From NCBI GenBank assembly GCA_030272585.1, contig BSYQ01000006.1, forward strand, positions 2,443,001-2,507,000: a stretch of 64,000 nucleotides of DNA, written 5' to 3'. The notes beneath the pieces were generated by a model. It worked only from the letters and a program-made list of their open reading frames with translations, did not search any database and was not told the origin of the DNA. The position numbers and the translations under genes were made by a program. Positions 22,791-33,482 of this stretch are shown here, one piece after another. The DNA is from Bryopsis sp. KO-2023. Taxonomy: Eukaryota > Chlorophyta > Ulvophyceae > Bryopsidales > Bryopsidaceae. Positions within the stretch are counted from its first letter, which is position 1; each line of letters opens with the position of its first letter.

Positions 22791-25700
22791 TCCCAAATTG
22801 GTTGGCAGTTGCGACAGGTTTACTGGGTCCTTTAAAATGCTTCTTGGCTGGTCTTTTCGCCGGGTTGGCGATCGGCGCCGTGATCCTGGTGCGTGCTTTT
22901 GTCTGGTTTCGACCAGAAGTATTGAATTCGTGTTCAAATTCAGCATTGAAAAATTTGGCATTAAAGAATGCAAGTGTCTGAAATGGACCCCATTCAAAAT
23001 GCACATTGCTGTTTCCAGTGGAACATTTGATAACTGTTTTCCGAAAGAAAACCTTTGATGGCCAATGGAGCAGCTGCTCCGGAAGCAAAAAAAAAACAAA
23101 TCAGAAAAGTGGAAATGCATTTCGAGTAGATTTCCCTGGGCACCACCAGCTTCGCTCCCCACTTCAGTTTTTTTTTCAGTTTTATTTTCCCCCCCATTCA
23201 AATATACCTTTCACATCGATTTTGATTTTTCACCGGCATACTGCTCCATCATGCAAGACACGCATTCAAGAGCAAAAAAAAAGACCTCTCTTTTGGTTTA
23301 TTCTTGAAAAAAAACTTTCGTTCTCTTCCAACATCAATCGCTTATTGATTGGCGGCCATGCAGATCGGCCTGTTGTTCCTGGTAACCGAAGTGTACAGAA
23401 AAAAAGACTCCCACTCATCGGTGAAGCCCGGCTCCATCCCGAACCCCCACCCCTCCTCCTACCATCCCTTTCCACCCCTGAATTTTGAAGACGGCAAACC
23501 GGTGCCGCCAGCCTTGATAGGATTGAAAGGGAGGTTCTCAGGGACTGTCTGGACGGTGCCCGTTTCGGAGTGGGACCGAACAGAAGCCTTGAAAGATGTA
23601 GACATCCACACCAAAGAGATCACGAAATGGATGGCAGATTTGGAAAGGGGGATTCTGACGCTGACCCCCGATGCTCCCAAGAAGCAGCCCGTGGTGCTGC
23701 ATGTGGAGGGCTGCACTGTGAAAGTCGTACAAGAGTGCCTGGGATCGAAAACGCTCTGGTGGAAAAAGGGCCCCTTGGAAATATCCCACCACGAAAGAGA
23801 GCTTCTCGACGGTAAAATCGAGCAACGAAAAAAAAAACTCGAAATGGAGCGAATAGAATTGCTCGAATATCTTCCAGCATTTGGAAACCAATATGTGTTT
23901 TTTGTGTGGGTCTGACGAAGGGGCATGTCTGACTCTCAGGGGACAATTCTTTTTTCATGTTCTGCGAGCACGGGGGTGCCAAGGAGCAGTGGTTCATCAG
24001 CCTTTCCCGACTGGATAGAGAGGGCGAATCGGTCCAACTCCTCCAAGACATGTACAGCCGATATTCAGCATTGTGCCATCAAAAGCAGTGTGCAGCTTTT
24101 CCATTCATAGGCTCTTCCCAGACGATGCTCCCCACCAGTCCAAAAGACCCGAAGAATCCCAACCAGCGAAGAGGCTGGATGCGACCCTGGCGATGGGTGA
24201 ATGGTCGAGGCCAGCACAAGCTGGGTGGAGTCGAGGGGCAGGTGTTGCGGGGGCAAGCCTCGTTCGACAGTACGGAGGAGGGCAATCCGATCGCCGAAAT
24301 GGAAAGAATGTGGAGCAAGGAGGGGTGGCATTTCAAAGGGGACGATTCGGAGGAAAAAGACGGAAATGGAAAGAAGGGGCTGAAGGCGGAAGCTTCTTCG
24401 TCGCCCGGGGGATCTATTCTTAGCAACGACACGGCAAAAGACTCTGCGGCTGTGGAAGGTGATTCTGTTTTTCTTTTTTTTTGCTGGGGCAAATATGTAC
24501 TTAAATATACGATGGAGCACTGTCAGCAGATATTTCACATTTGGTATCATTTCTGACCAAGAATTGAAAAAAACAGGCACAGTCGACGGAGCCTCCCCCA
24601 AATCCCGCGTTTCGACAGACAGCCCCTCACCTGCGGGTGGCGGGGAGCAAAAGCAGCAATACATGGGTTTCGACCCCCGCCTATTGGACGAATTTCCTCT
24701 GGATAATGTGGAGGAGACCTTGGATGCTCAAAAGAGCCCCAAGGAAGCTGGTGAAAATCTTTCCAGCTCCCCGATCGGGGGCCAGCAACCACCGGCAGCA
24801 AACAGCAGCCGACCGAGCGAGGAGGAATGGACGTCGCCTCGTCCGAGTGATCAAGGGGGGAAAGAGAAGGCGGGGATATCGGAGTCAGACTCGATGGATG
24901 GAATTCACGGGTTGAACATGTTTTTAGCCCGATGGGCGTTCGATCTGGCCAGGAACCCCCTCTTCGAACAGAAATTCAAGGAGAAATTGCAGAAGAAGTT
25001 GAACGGATTGCGTCGACCGAGCTTCGTGAACCCTTTGACTTTGGTTTCCATCGAGGTGGGGGCGAATTTCCCCGTGATTCATAACGTAAGGTCACTGCCG
25101 TCCCCCACCAAGGTGATTTGGCCTCAGATACTGCTGGATCTTTCGTATTCGGGGGGCCTGGAGCTGATCATCGAAACGACGGTCGACATTAACGAGACAT
25201 GGGCTTGGAGCGCTCTCGACAAGGCGATCAACATAGTCGGGGGCCAGAATCAAACCATGGAAAATGAAGGGGATTGCAACGAAATGTCCAGCGAGTTCGT
25301 GGGTGAATTGAGCACCTCCCCGGAGCAAAGTCTGAACATGGAGGGGGGTTCCAGTGCCGCTCCAGGGACGTCTCGAGCTGCGAGGAAATTGAGGGGGATT
25401 TTACCGCTGAGGCAAGCGTTTGCAGGGAAAGCCAAGAAACTTGCTGAGAAAATGGCCGAGCAAATTTCTAAGATTCCGCTCAGGCTGAATTTGAAGATTT
25501 CGAAGGTGGAGGGGCAATTGCTGGTGTGGGTGGCCCCGCCCCCCAGCGATCGACTCTGGCTGTCGTTCGTGGGGATGCCCAAATTGGAACTGGAGGCAAA
25601 ACCGATCTTGGCAAATCGAGTGATGAAGTACTCCGCCCAGCTGGGGAGGGTCTCCTCGTGGCTGGAAAAGAAACTGCAAACGTCGTTTTTCAGAAGCTTG

Positions 25701-26642
25701 GTGTTCCCTAATTGCACCGACATGAGGTTTCCTCTGCTGCTCGGTTTGACGAGCGACTGGGGGCTGCGCAATCCAGGCAAAGTTTTGATGACGGAGCTAG
25801 CCAGTGTGGCAGCTTCCGAAGAGGAAAGCGAAGAAGAGTCAGCAGTGGTCGAGAATCCATCGAATGCTGCCACCAGCTATGTAGCCGAAAGGTGTGGGGA
25901 CAAGATCGGAATTGAAAGCTCGGACTCGCACCATGGCATTCCTGATGCTGTGTGGAGGTCGGGGGGAAATAAATCGAAGAGAACGGGCCCTGAAAGGTGG
26001 CTATCCAACCATGCAAGAGGAGGAGGAGGAGGGGCGAAATATAGGTCCCGATCGCATGGGCAGGATGGCCTGAAGTCCATAGAAGAGCACCCCTCCGAAA
26101 TCCGCCTGAGAAGTGTCAGATCTCGAAGTGTGGGGCAGCAGCTTTTCGATTTGGACGGGGAAAAAGAGGCTTACGGGGCTCTGTCTTTTTCTGACGGAGG
26201 CGGTGGCCATGCTGGGGAGGAGAACGATTTCCAGTTGCCAAGTCCGTCTTCCTCCAGTCCGGGGGACCTGGCATTCGACAGCATGGATCAAGCGAGCTTC
26301 GCTAGCGTCGATTCCAGTTGGTTGCAAGGCTCCGAGCAGGAGCATTCCACCAGAGGGGGGAATGGTGAGAGTGTGGAGTCCGTCGACCATGTTTTGCAAG
26401 CCGACAGCTGCGATCGGCCGCCGGTTGCTTCTTCGAATGGTGGAAACGAGGCCTTCAGTTTTGGAGAGGGTGCTGGGGATGATGTGAGCAGTAAGAAAAA
26501 CAGGATAAAGGCGGCGAAAGCGAAAGCTGGGCAACAGACCAGCAAAATGAAGGAAGCCTTGGGAACCGGAGTGGCGCATTTTAGAAAAGCTGCCACCGGA
26601 GGTAGATTTTTGATCGGAACAAGGAAATGTGATGAGGTGTAG
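22791..26642 (+). CDS. SMP-domain (TEX2/Nvj2-like) lipid-transfer protein at membrane contact sites
   Basis: Secure exons are 23364-23811, 23940-24458 and 24577-26642 (1010 residues). A likely upstream exon ends at 22888 and encodes a transmembrane segment (LAGLFAGLAIGAVIL) that joins in phase 0 to IGLLFLVTEVYRK. Its start codon is not found. The order fits plant homologs of Nvj2/TEX2: N-terminal membrane anchor, PH-like domain (from about PALIGLKGRFSG through the FCEHGGAKEQWFISL strand), disordered linker, then the SMP domain from GLNMFLARWAFDLARNP through KLQKKLNGLRRPSF, IWPQILLDLSYSGGLEL and LNLKISKVEGQLLVWVAPPP. SMP domains form hydrophobic tunnels that carry lipids between ER and other membranes. 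The 270-residue C-terminal tail is acidic and Ser-rich. All internal junctions keep frame. Confidence 0.85.
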
Positions 26643-27425
26643 CAGTTTTGGGGTCGTGTTTTTTTTTTGTAGGATTAAGGGGTTTCGTTTCGTGTTTCTC
26701 TGTATTGTTCCTGAGGTTTGGCAAGAGGGGGGGGGGTCGGGGAAAAAAGAAAATTAAGAAGGGCTATGCTTGTGCATTGGGGGTGCAGCGGGAGATCTGT
26801 ATATTACATGGGTGATGTGGGTTTTTTTAGCGAAAAAATGGGTTAAGGTCGAAAATTAATCTTTGTCATCAACTAGGTTTTGTTCGGTGTGGTTTCTTTT
26901 TTCTCTATTTTTTTTTCCCTCGGCTCCTGTTCGTTTTATTTCATTACGTTCTGTGAATTGTGTTTTTTCTTTTTTGGAATATGGGTTATGAGTGGTTTGG
27001 GGTGGATTTTTTTTAGAAGGCAAGGGGATTAAGGAAAAGTGGGTAAATCAACAACAAAGAGAAAAATGAACAAGAGCCTAAAAACTTATCTGCTTTTTTA
27101 GTTAGCGCTATATATTACATGCTGGTAGTAACTCGGCTGATGACCTCTGTATTCTTTTTGTTTTTGTCGTGGATTAAATACTAAATAAATGAGAAAAAAA
27201 AATTGTCGCCATTGGACCGTTGAAAAGAATTTCGCATGAGAAAAACTGTTTGAGAAACACAAAGGATGCAAAGCTGAACCACCTCTTGACTCTGAACCAT
27301 CCTTTCAGGTCACACAAACGCGTCATTTCATCTCACTCTTTTTTCTTGACACTTTTGTGGGGTTGTAGCCTGCAAACCTCTAGGAAAGCACGTTTTTTTC
27401 CGTGTGTGCTCAGAGTTGTTCAGAA
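26643..27425. other. SMP gene 3' flank and promoter of the small Lys/Ser-rich gene
   Basis: T- and G-rich non-coding sequence. An AATAAA-type motif near 27184 could serve polyadenylation of the SMP transcript. No further gene was seen. Confidence 0.5.
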
Positions 27426-27755
27426 ATGGAGCCTTTCAACCCGCCTCCCCCGACAAATTGGCCGCCTTCGACGGAAACGGCTCCGAAGAGCCGAGAGCAA
27501 AAAAAAAAGGAAAAAGCTGAAAAGAAGCTGCTCAAGAAACAACAGAAAAAAGAGAAAAAGCTGAGGAAAAAACAAACGAAGGCCGCTGGAAAAAGGTCGG
27601 GCCAGCACACCAGTTCGTCGTCTTCGTCCTCCTCGTCGTCGTCCTCGTCCTCGGATTCTGAAAGCGAGAAAAAGGACAAAGGGTTTAAGCCATCAGCCCC
27701 TGGATACACGCCGCTTAAAGAACCGCTCCTTGCCCCTCCGAAAGAGCTCGTGTAG
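27426..27755 (+). CDS. Small Lys-rich/Ser-tract hypothetical protein
   Basis: Single ORF of 109 residues from ATG 27426. Composition is striking: a Pro-rich start (MEPFNPPPP), then about 45 residues of Lys/Glu/Gln predicted to form a charged helix (KKKEKAEKKLLKKQQKK), a run of about 14 Ser encoded by mixed TCG/TCT/TCC/AGT-type codons, and a conserved-looking C terminus FKPSAPGYTPLKEPLLAPP. The mixed Ser codons and the structured ends argue for a real gene rather than a random open frame. No family was recognised. Lys-rich stretches of this sort occur in nuclear or nucleolar proteins, which is only a guess. Confidence 0.5.
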   Translation: MEPFNPPPPTNWPPSTETAPKSREQKKKEKAEKKLLKKQQKKEKKLRKKQTKAAGKRSGQHTSSSSSSSSSSSSSSDSESEKKDKGFKPSAPGYTPLKEPLLAPPKELV

Positions 27756-28257
27756 AGTGTACAAACATGTTTATGTGTAAGCTATTTTTTTGTATCCACT
27801 GTGTGTTTTTTCTCCTTTTTTTTTTCTTTTCGCATCTGCGAATGATTGAGGAGCAAAAGTATGTTCGGTGTTTGGTGTATGTTATGCTTTTCTTGGCCCC
27901 TTTTCTTAGCCGCAATGGTGGCGACTTGGATCGATGTAGAAAAGGGAGCCCTAGCTTAGCCCTTGGTTTTTGACAGGTCGTGAGGATGTGGCTTCACTGA
28001 ATGAGTTGAACAAGATATGATGCTCGACAGGGAGATGTTGGTTTATTTTTATGGAAAGGGGAGAGTCTGGTGGAATTTTTGGTGACACCTCATCCCTGGG
28101 GAAAGAAAAAACCCAAGGCAAGAATCATGAAACGTGGTGAAACAATTTTGTCAATAGATCTGGCCATTAATATTTTTTATGGAGTTATGGTGTCCATGCT
28201 ATGCTATGCTGTCAGACAGTTTTGAAAAAACCCAGAGAATTTGAGTTGGAGGGCATG
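27756..28257. other. Spacer without recognised gene
   Basis: A/T-rich 3' flank between the small plus-strand gene and minus-strand ORFs. Nothing recognisable was found. Confidence 0.5.
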
Positions 28258-28512
28258 TTAATCGAGTAGGATGGACAAGAAACGGTTGGAAAATTTTTTC
28301 AACACATGCGAAGTTGCCATTCGATGTCTTGCTGTGTAAAGAACAGTCGTTCGACTAGCCTCCTGCAGTCTCGCGTCTGTGTGGTGTTTCCCTTTTACCA
28401 AAAGTTTTTTGTGATGAGAATCTATTTTGATTTGACGTTGGATGTCCATCAATTTTTGCTCTTGAACATGTGCTCGAAACTGTTTTTGATGATACCGATC
28501 CTCCAGAATCAT
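28258..28512 (-). CDS. Small basic coiled-coil ORF, hypothetical
   Basis: An 84-residue ORF from ATG 28512, rich in His, Lys, Gln and Arg, with a helix-like stretch (FRAHVQEQKLMDIQRQIK). It lies 276 bases downstream of the stop of the acidic repeat gene on the same strand. It could be a separate small gene, an alternative last exon of that gene, or a chance ORF. No acceptor fits directly before its ATG and no family is recognised. Confidence 0.3.
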   Translation of the reverse strand: MILEDRYHQKQFRAHVQEQKLMDIQRQIKIDSHHKKLLVKGKHHTDARLQEASRTTVLYTARHRMATSHVLKKFSNRFLSILLD

Positions 28513-28788
28513 GAGTGTGGAATTGATTGATTTATATGTACATACAAATAGATTTTGAAGCCTTTGTGCATGATGCAGTGCTTATGGATTGATTGATTGA
28601 GGAGTGAGATGGCTTGACACTGCTCTGCATTGTTCTACAATTAAATACGGGAAGTCGGATTCACCCTGCTGGTCAATTATCGTTCAGTCCACCTGCACTC
28701 AGGTGGACAAACATACACCCATCTTGCATCGATCGCTGCGACCCCATTCTACACCAGAAAATTTTAACAGTGTTGAAATTATCCTGTT

Positions 28789-31573
28789 TCATTCCTGTCT
28801 TGAACAATCAGAGTCTCGCTCAAAAACAAGAACCTCCTCCACTTCGATTCGATGCGAATGCAACGACATTTTTCTGAAATTTGGGGAGAGCTCTGGCGAC
28901 CCCTCCACCCCACAACCATTTTCTACATTCTCTGTCCCCCCATTTTCTGGATCAAAGTTCAACCCAAACTCAACGTCCAGGGCCTCAGGCCTCGTGGAAT
29001 TGATATTTCCAGGGGCAGGAGCTGGAGTCTCAGATGCTTTAGGTTTCACATTCTCGTTGCGCGCCATTCCAAGAGAAGACATGAAGTCGTTGAGTGCCAC
29101 CGACGTTCTCACATTCAGCCATTCAGTGTCCTCAGAGGCGCGGACATCAGGGGGCAAAATATCGATTGATTGTGCAACTGTGCTGGTCCTGGTCGTCCTT
29201 GATTGACGCACTGGAGACACCACCCTGCAAGGGCCCAGAATGTCCTCTTCCTGTGATTGCTCGCTGGAGTTTCTCACTTCGAGAAAGTCGCTGGTGCGAT
29301 CGTTATCCACGTCGGTGGAGTCCTCCTGACTGGCATTGCGGCAGCACGTCAAGTCCTGGGGAAGCACCAGCGGACTCAGGTCAAGCGGCTTTGGGGCAGA
29401 AGAATCCAGCATGTCTTGGTCGGGTGGTGTTGTTGTATCGTCCTCAACGGGAGGAAATCCTTCACCAGACACCACAAGAATCTCTTGTCTGTCTTTGGTG
29501 TCCGTTCCATGTGGCGGCGGCTGTTCATCATCAGAACAGTGTTCCCCTGATACTACGCTGACTGCGAGGGATTGAGGAGGAGAGCTATCTTGAATTGGGG
29601 AAGGAGGAGAGCTATCTTGAATTGGGGAAGGCACTCGATCAGGGACGTACAACTCAGATTCGTTCTCCATGGCCTCCTCCAACATCTCCTTTGGGGCCTC
29701 CTCATGAACTTCATCCAAAATCTCTTCCGAAACTCGTTCTATAGCTTCGTGTAATGCAGCTTTTGGATCCTCCTCTGAAACATCATCTGGAGTGTCTTTC
29801 AAATCGTCCCCTGAGACTTCATCTGAATTCTCTTTTTTGGGCTCCTCCTCAGAAACATCATCTGAAACTCCATCCGAAATCCCTTCCGACACTTGTTCTA
29901 AAAATTCGTGTAGTGTAGCTTTTGGATCCTCCTCTGAAGCATGATCTGGAGTTTCTTTCAAATTGTCTCCTAAATTGTCTTCATCTGAAGTCTCTTTTGA
30001 AGCCTTCTCCGTAATATCACTTGAAACTTCACTTGACGTGCCTTCCGAAACCTGCCCTACAACTTCGAATAACGATTCTTTTGGGGCTTCCTTTGACGCA
30101 TCATCTGAATTCTCTTTCGAAACCTCTCCTAAAACCTCATCCGAATCCCCTTTTGGAAGCTCCTCTGAAACTTTTCTTGAAACTTGCTTTGAAGCCTCTT
30201 CTCCTATCTTTTGTGAACCTTGCTCTAAAATACCCTCTGACGCTTCTTCTGAAACTTCCCCACAAATCTCCTCCAGCATTTTTTCGGGCATCTGCACTGA
30301 AACCTCTTCTAATAACACCCTCTCTGAAACTCCCTCAGAAGCATACTCGGAAACCTCCTCTGATAAAACCTTCTCTAAGGCCTCTCTTGGGACCTCCTCA
30401 GAAATCTCCTCTGACACCTGTCCTGGCGTTGGCTCTGAAACCTCCTCTGGCGCCCCGATTGAGATGCCCTTCGAAAGTTCATCCGAAAACACCTCTGAGA
30501 CTTTTTCTGCAGCACTATCTGGAATCCCTGCTGATTGGTCGTGTGGAACCTCCTTCTCACAATGCTCGACGCGTGGGTTGAGAAGTTCTGATTCTCCGCA
30601 TAGAGAATGGTTCATCTCGTCAACTGTATCTTCTGTCAATCTCTCATGATCACCCTCCTGGACACTTTCTTCGGATGAACAGACCTCCGCTGAAAGGGTT
30701 GACGCCACAGGGTCTTTGCCATTGTTCTGTCGAGCAGGCGAATCAACTGTTTTCTCTTCTTGACTGCTCTCACTTCCCAATCCCACTACGTCCTTCAGTG
30801 ACAGCATCTTCGCCACCTCAACCGACGCAGTCAATGATCGGTTGAACAGAGCATTCTGCCGCACTCGTGTTGAAGAAATCTTAGGCGAATGCACAACGAC
30901 TGGTTCTTTATCGAATCCCTTCGTCTCTGTATCGCCAGCGAGCACCCTCTCAATTTTGACGTGTGCGAATGCTTGTTGGGCACACCCGATCTCCTCCTCA
31001 AGGCACATAGCGCTTTCGTTGATCGGACTCCCGAGTCCAGGAAAACGCAGATTCAAACTCGCCAAGGATTCTGGACTGGATGGCCGCAGTAGATCGCTGA
31101 TGCTATCTGATGATGACTGCCGTAAATGCTCCAGGTCTCTCAAGTCAGGTTGATATTTTTCATGGAAGCTCTCCTCCGCTGCATATATTCCATGCGATAT
31201 TTTCGTGTCCTTGTAGCTCTGTGCTATGCCATTATTTGTATTGGATGCTTTGCACATGAATCCATTCTGTTCCAGCAGATATAATGTTCACGGCGCTTCA
31301 GTGAAAAGGCCCTGCGCCTATTCATCGCTACACTGAATGCAAAAAACGTAACTGCCTGATTGCCAACTCTTTTACCTGGTATCTATCGCTTCCCGGATTG
31401 TTGGAGCCTTCTTTGCTGGGTGCGGGTGCATTGTTGTTCTCAGTCTTGGGTTTCCTTGCTGGAGCTCGTGGAATCTTTGATTTCCCCCGGCTTCGAACTC
31501 TTGTGCTCGCTGATGGAGGGGGCTTCGGAATGCCGCTGCCTGGCGCGTCGCTTTTCTTTTTAATATCGTCGAC
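28789..31573 (-). CDS. Large acidic repeat protein with SxIP-like motifs, 5' end unresolved
   Basis: Two exons, 31573-31376 and 31266-28789, join in phase 0 to at least 891 residues; the initiating exon was not found. The first exon is basic and Pro/Ser-rich and carries SGIPKPP and SKIPRAP, both matching the S-x-I-P pattern used to bind EB1 at microtubule plus ends. The second exon contains roughly 250 residues (about 29700-30510) of degenerate acidic repeats of the form EEVSEExxxEVSE, a duplicated SPIQDSSPP unit, and a Ser/Asp-rich C terminus ending RDSDCSRQE. No enzyme fold is visible. A microtubule or cytoskeletal role is inference from the SxIP motifs only. The acceptor at 31574/31573 is the weakest junction. 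Confidence 0.6.
29576..29629. repeat. 27-bp in-frame tandem duplication
   Basis: Two identical adjacent 27-bp units (29576-29602 and 29603-29629). They encode SPIQDSSPP twice in the acidic repeat protein. Confidence 0.95.
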
Positions 31574-32771
31574 CTCTGTCTACGCAGAACACAACCGACT
31601 TAAAGGTCCATCGACGTTGGTGGAATGAGAGCACCAGCACTCCCTTTGGACTACTGGGGTGTCTAGAGAAGGATGTGTGTTCGTCTACGTCGCTGCTACA
31701 TATTATCATGCATGATCCACGGGTCAATAGCCTGGCGGCGTCGGGGGACGACCGAAAAACGCAACGTGCGCGCAAAGCGAGAGATGGACAAACCCCGATG
31801 TCCGCGAAGTTTGCATGATTGACCGGTCTACAGCACCCGTGAAAGTCAATATGACGCGCCAGAGGGGGTTCGACAGCGTCGAATGTTGGTCAAAAGGCTG
31901 CCTTGTTTCAACCTGGCTCTGATGTCTCGATCGGGGACTCGCACGACCCATTCCTGACGAAGACGTCGCGTCCACGCCATGTCGCCTGGGCAGGTGGATT
32001 TGCGGCCGTCTGCGTGCGTACATCGAAGCGAGTGGGTTGCAGTGTTAACGCTGCGCGCAAGATGGGTGTCCTTGTGGTTAGCTGACCAAGGCAGCGGAGA
32101 AGTACTAGTTTTCGATTGAAAGTTGTTGGCTGGGTTCGAGACAGGGGTTACTAAAAGAGTCGCCGCAAGCACTGGAAAAGATTTGGACTCTCAACATTTC
32201 CAAAAAGCCCTTCAACATTTTCAGTCCAGATTTTATCCCTGTCTGAGACACTGCTCTGTTCTTTCCACAAGAGTTCAATGTCCTGAAATTGAGTGAGAAA
32301 TTAATTGAGCAGCAGGGAAAGATGGGTTTAACATGGGAAGACGCACTAATGGATAACCCGTGGATGTGGTGACTCGCTGCTGTACCCAATCGATCAAGTT
32401 GAAATTCCCACAACAGTGCCCACCTCGATTCACATAAGACCAGGCACAGAGCTGTCGCAATTTTTGGCACTGCCCCGTTCCATTCCATGAAATAATAATT
32501 CTTGACATCAAGATTCACCTACATACTCTCGGACTCACACCCCACTCAACTGCAACCCCTTAATTCAGTTCCCCTAAAGTGCTCCCCTTCACGTTGACCT
32601 CAATTCTTTCCACTGTGCTGTTTCATGGCTCCATGTGTTGCGACATAGATCACCCAACCTATTTCCCTTGGATATCACAAGGAAAAAAAAAAAAAGAAGC
32701 ATAACCTGATGCTAACCATCCTTGAAAGGACACCCAACATTTTTTCCTCCATGGCACCAGCGGGTGGTTGA
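31574..32771. other. Spacer, probably containing the 5' exon of the acidic repeat gene
   Basis: A first exon for the minus-strand acidic repeat protein should lie here, but no ATG plus donor of matching phase was found. GC-rich sequence at 31740-32100 has open frames on both strands without family resemblance. Confidence 0.4.
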
Positions 32772-33482
32772 TTAGTCATCTTTTCTGAAGTTCGTTTCCA
32801 ACTCTTTGACCTTCAATATCTGCAGAAAGCATAGAAGTCATATTGGTCTGTGGGCACCACCACATCGACCCCCCCCCAAAAACAAAAAATTAAAAAAAAA
32901 AATCTGTGGGAAGGGGCTGCTGCTCTGGAATTTATGCCTTGTCTGCAAAAAACATTTCGATATCAACAAATGCTATCGACCAGCATCTAATCCCCAACCA
33001 AAGGGGTGTTGTTCAGGGTGATCCTGAAGAGATGCCCCCAATGGCGCATTCATTCTTGTTTCTATATGGAAGTCGATTCAACAAGCATATCCATCTAAAC
33101 CAAAGCATTCCGAGCTGCATTCATTCATTCATTCCGTGCCCCCCCCCCCAAAAAAAAAAAAAAAAAAAAAAACCTTTCGCATAGAGCTCTCGGACTCATG
33201 CAAATCAATTGAGATACCAAAAGGGGCCATGCAAAATTACCATCTCTGTTGTTTTGGACAAATTCTAGTCGGATAGTTGTGCCAAAACCCATTCCTAGAT
33301 GAGTTCAAGGATCTATTGGGGCCTCATATTCAAGACACACTCGTTTTGGTGGAACGGGCGCGCTCCATACATACCACAAAGTCTCCCCAGGTTTTGATAT
33401 CAGGTACGTCGTAATTCTGTGCCAAGTAGATTCCAAAGGCCGTCCCGCCTCCAAAGAAGAACACGTTACCAAACAGACCCAT
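32772..33482 (-). CDS. 51-residue single-pass membrane protein (DUF4535-like)
   Basis: Two exons, 33482-33375 and 32819-32772, join in phase 0. The first encodes MGLFGNVFFFGGGTAFGIYL followed by AQNYDVPDIKTWGDFV; the second encodes ILKVKELETNFRKDD and a stop. A Gly-rich hydrophobic N-terminal segment, the Y-x-AQNY-x-VP-x-I-K signature and a charged C-terminal tail ending in Arg/Lys match a small eukaryotic family known to me as DUF4535, found in plants and fungi and thought to sit in organelle membranes. Length (about 50-60) fits the family. In-frame codons continue upstream of this ATG, so a longer N terminus is possible, but ATG 33482 gives the expected family start. Function is unknown. 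The acceptor TTTCTGCAG before 32819 is good. Confidence 0.75.

Noticed and set aside
29963..30649. 228-codon Ser/Thr-rich plus-strand ORF
   Set aside because: Reverse-strand translation of the acidic EEVSEE repeat region; the minus-strand frame is longer and splices to a plausible exon.
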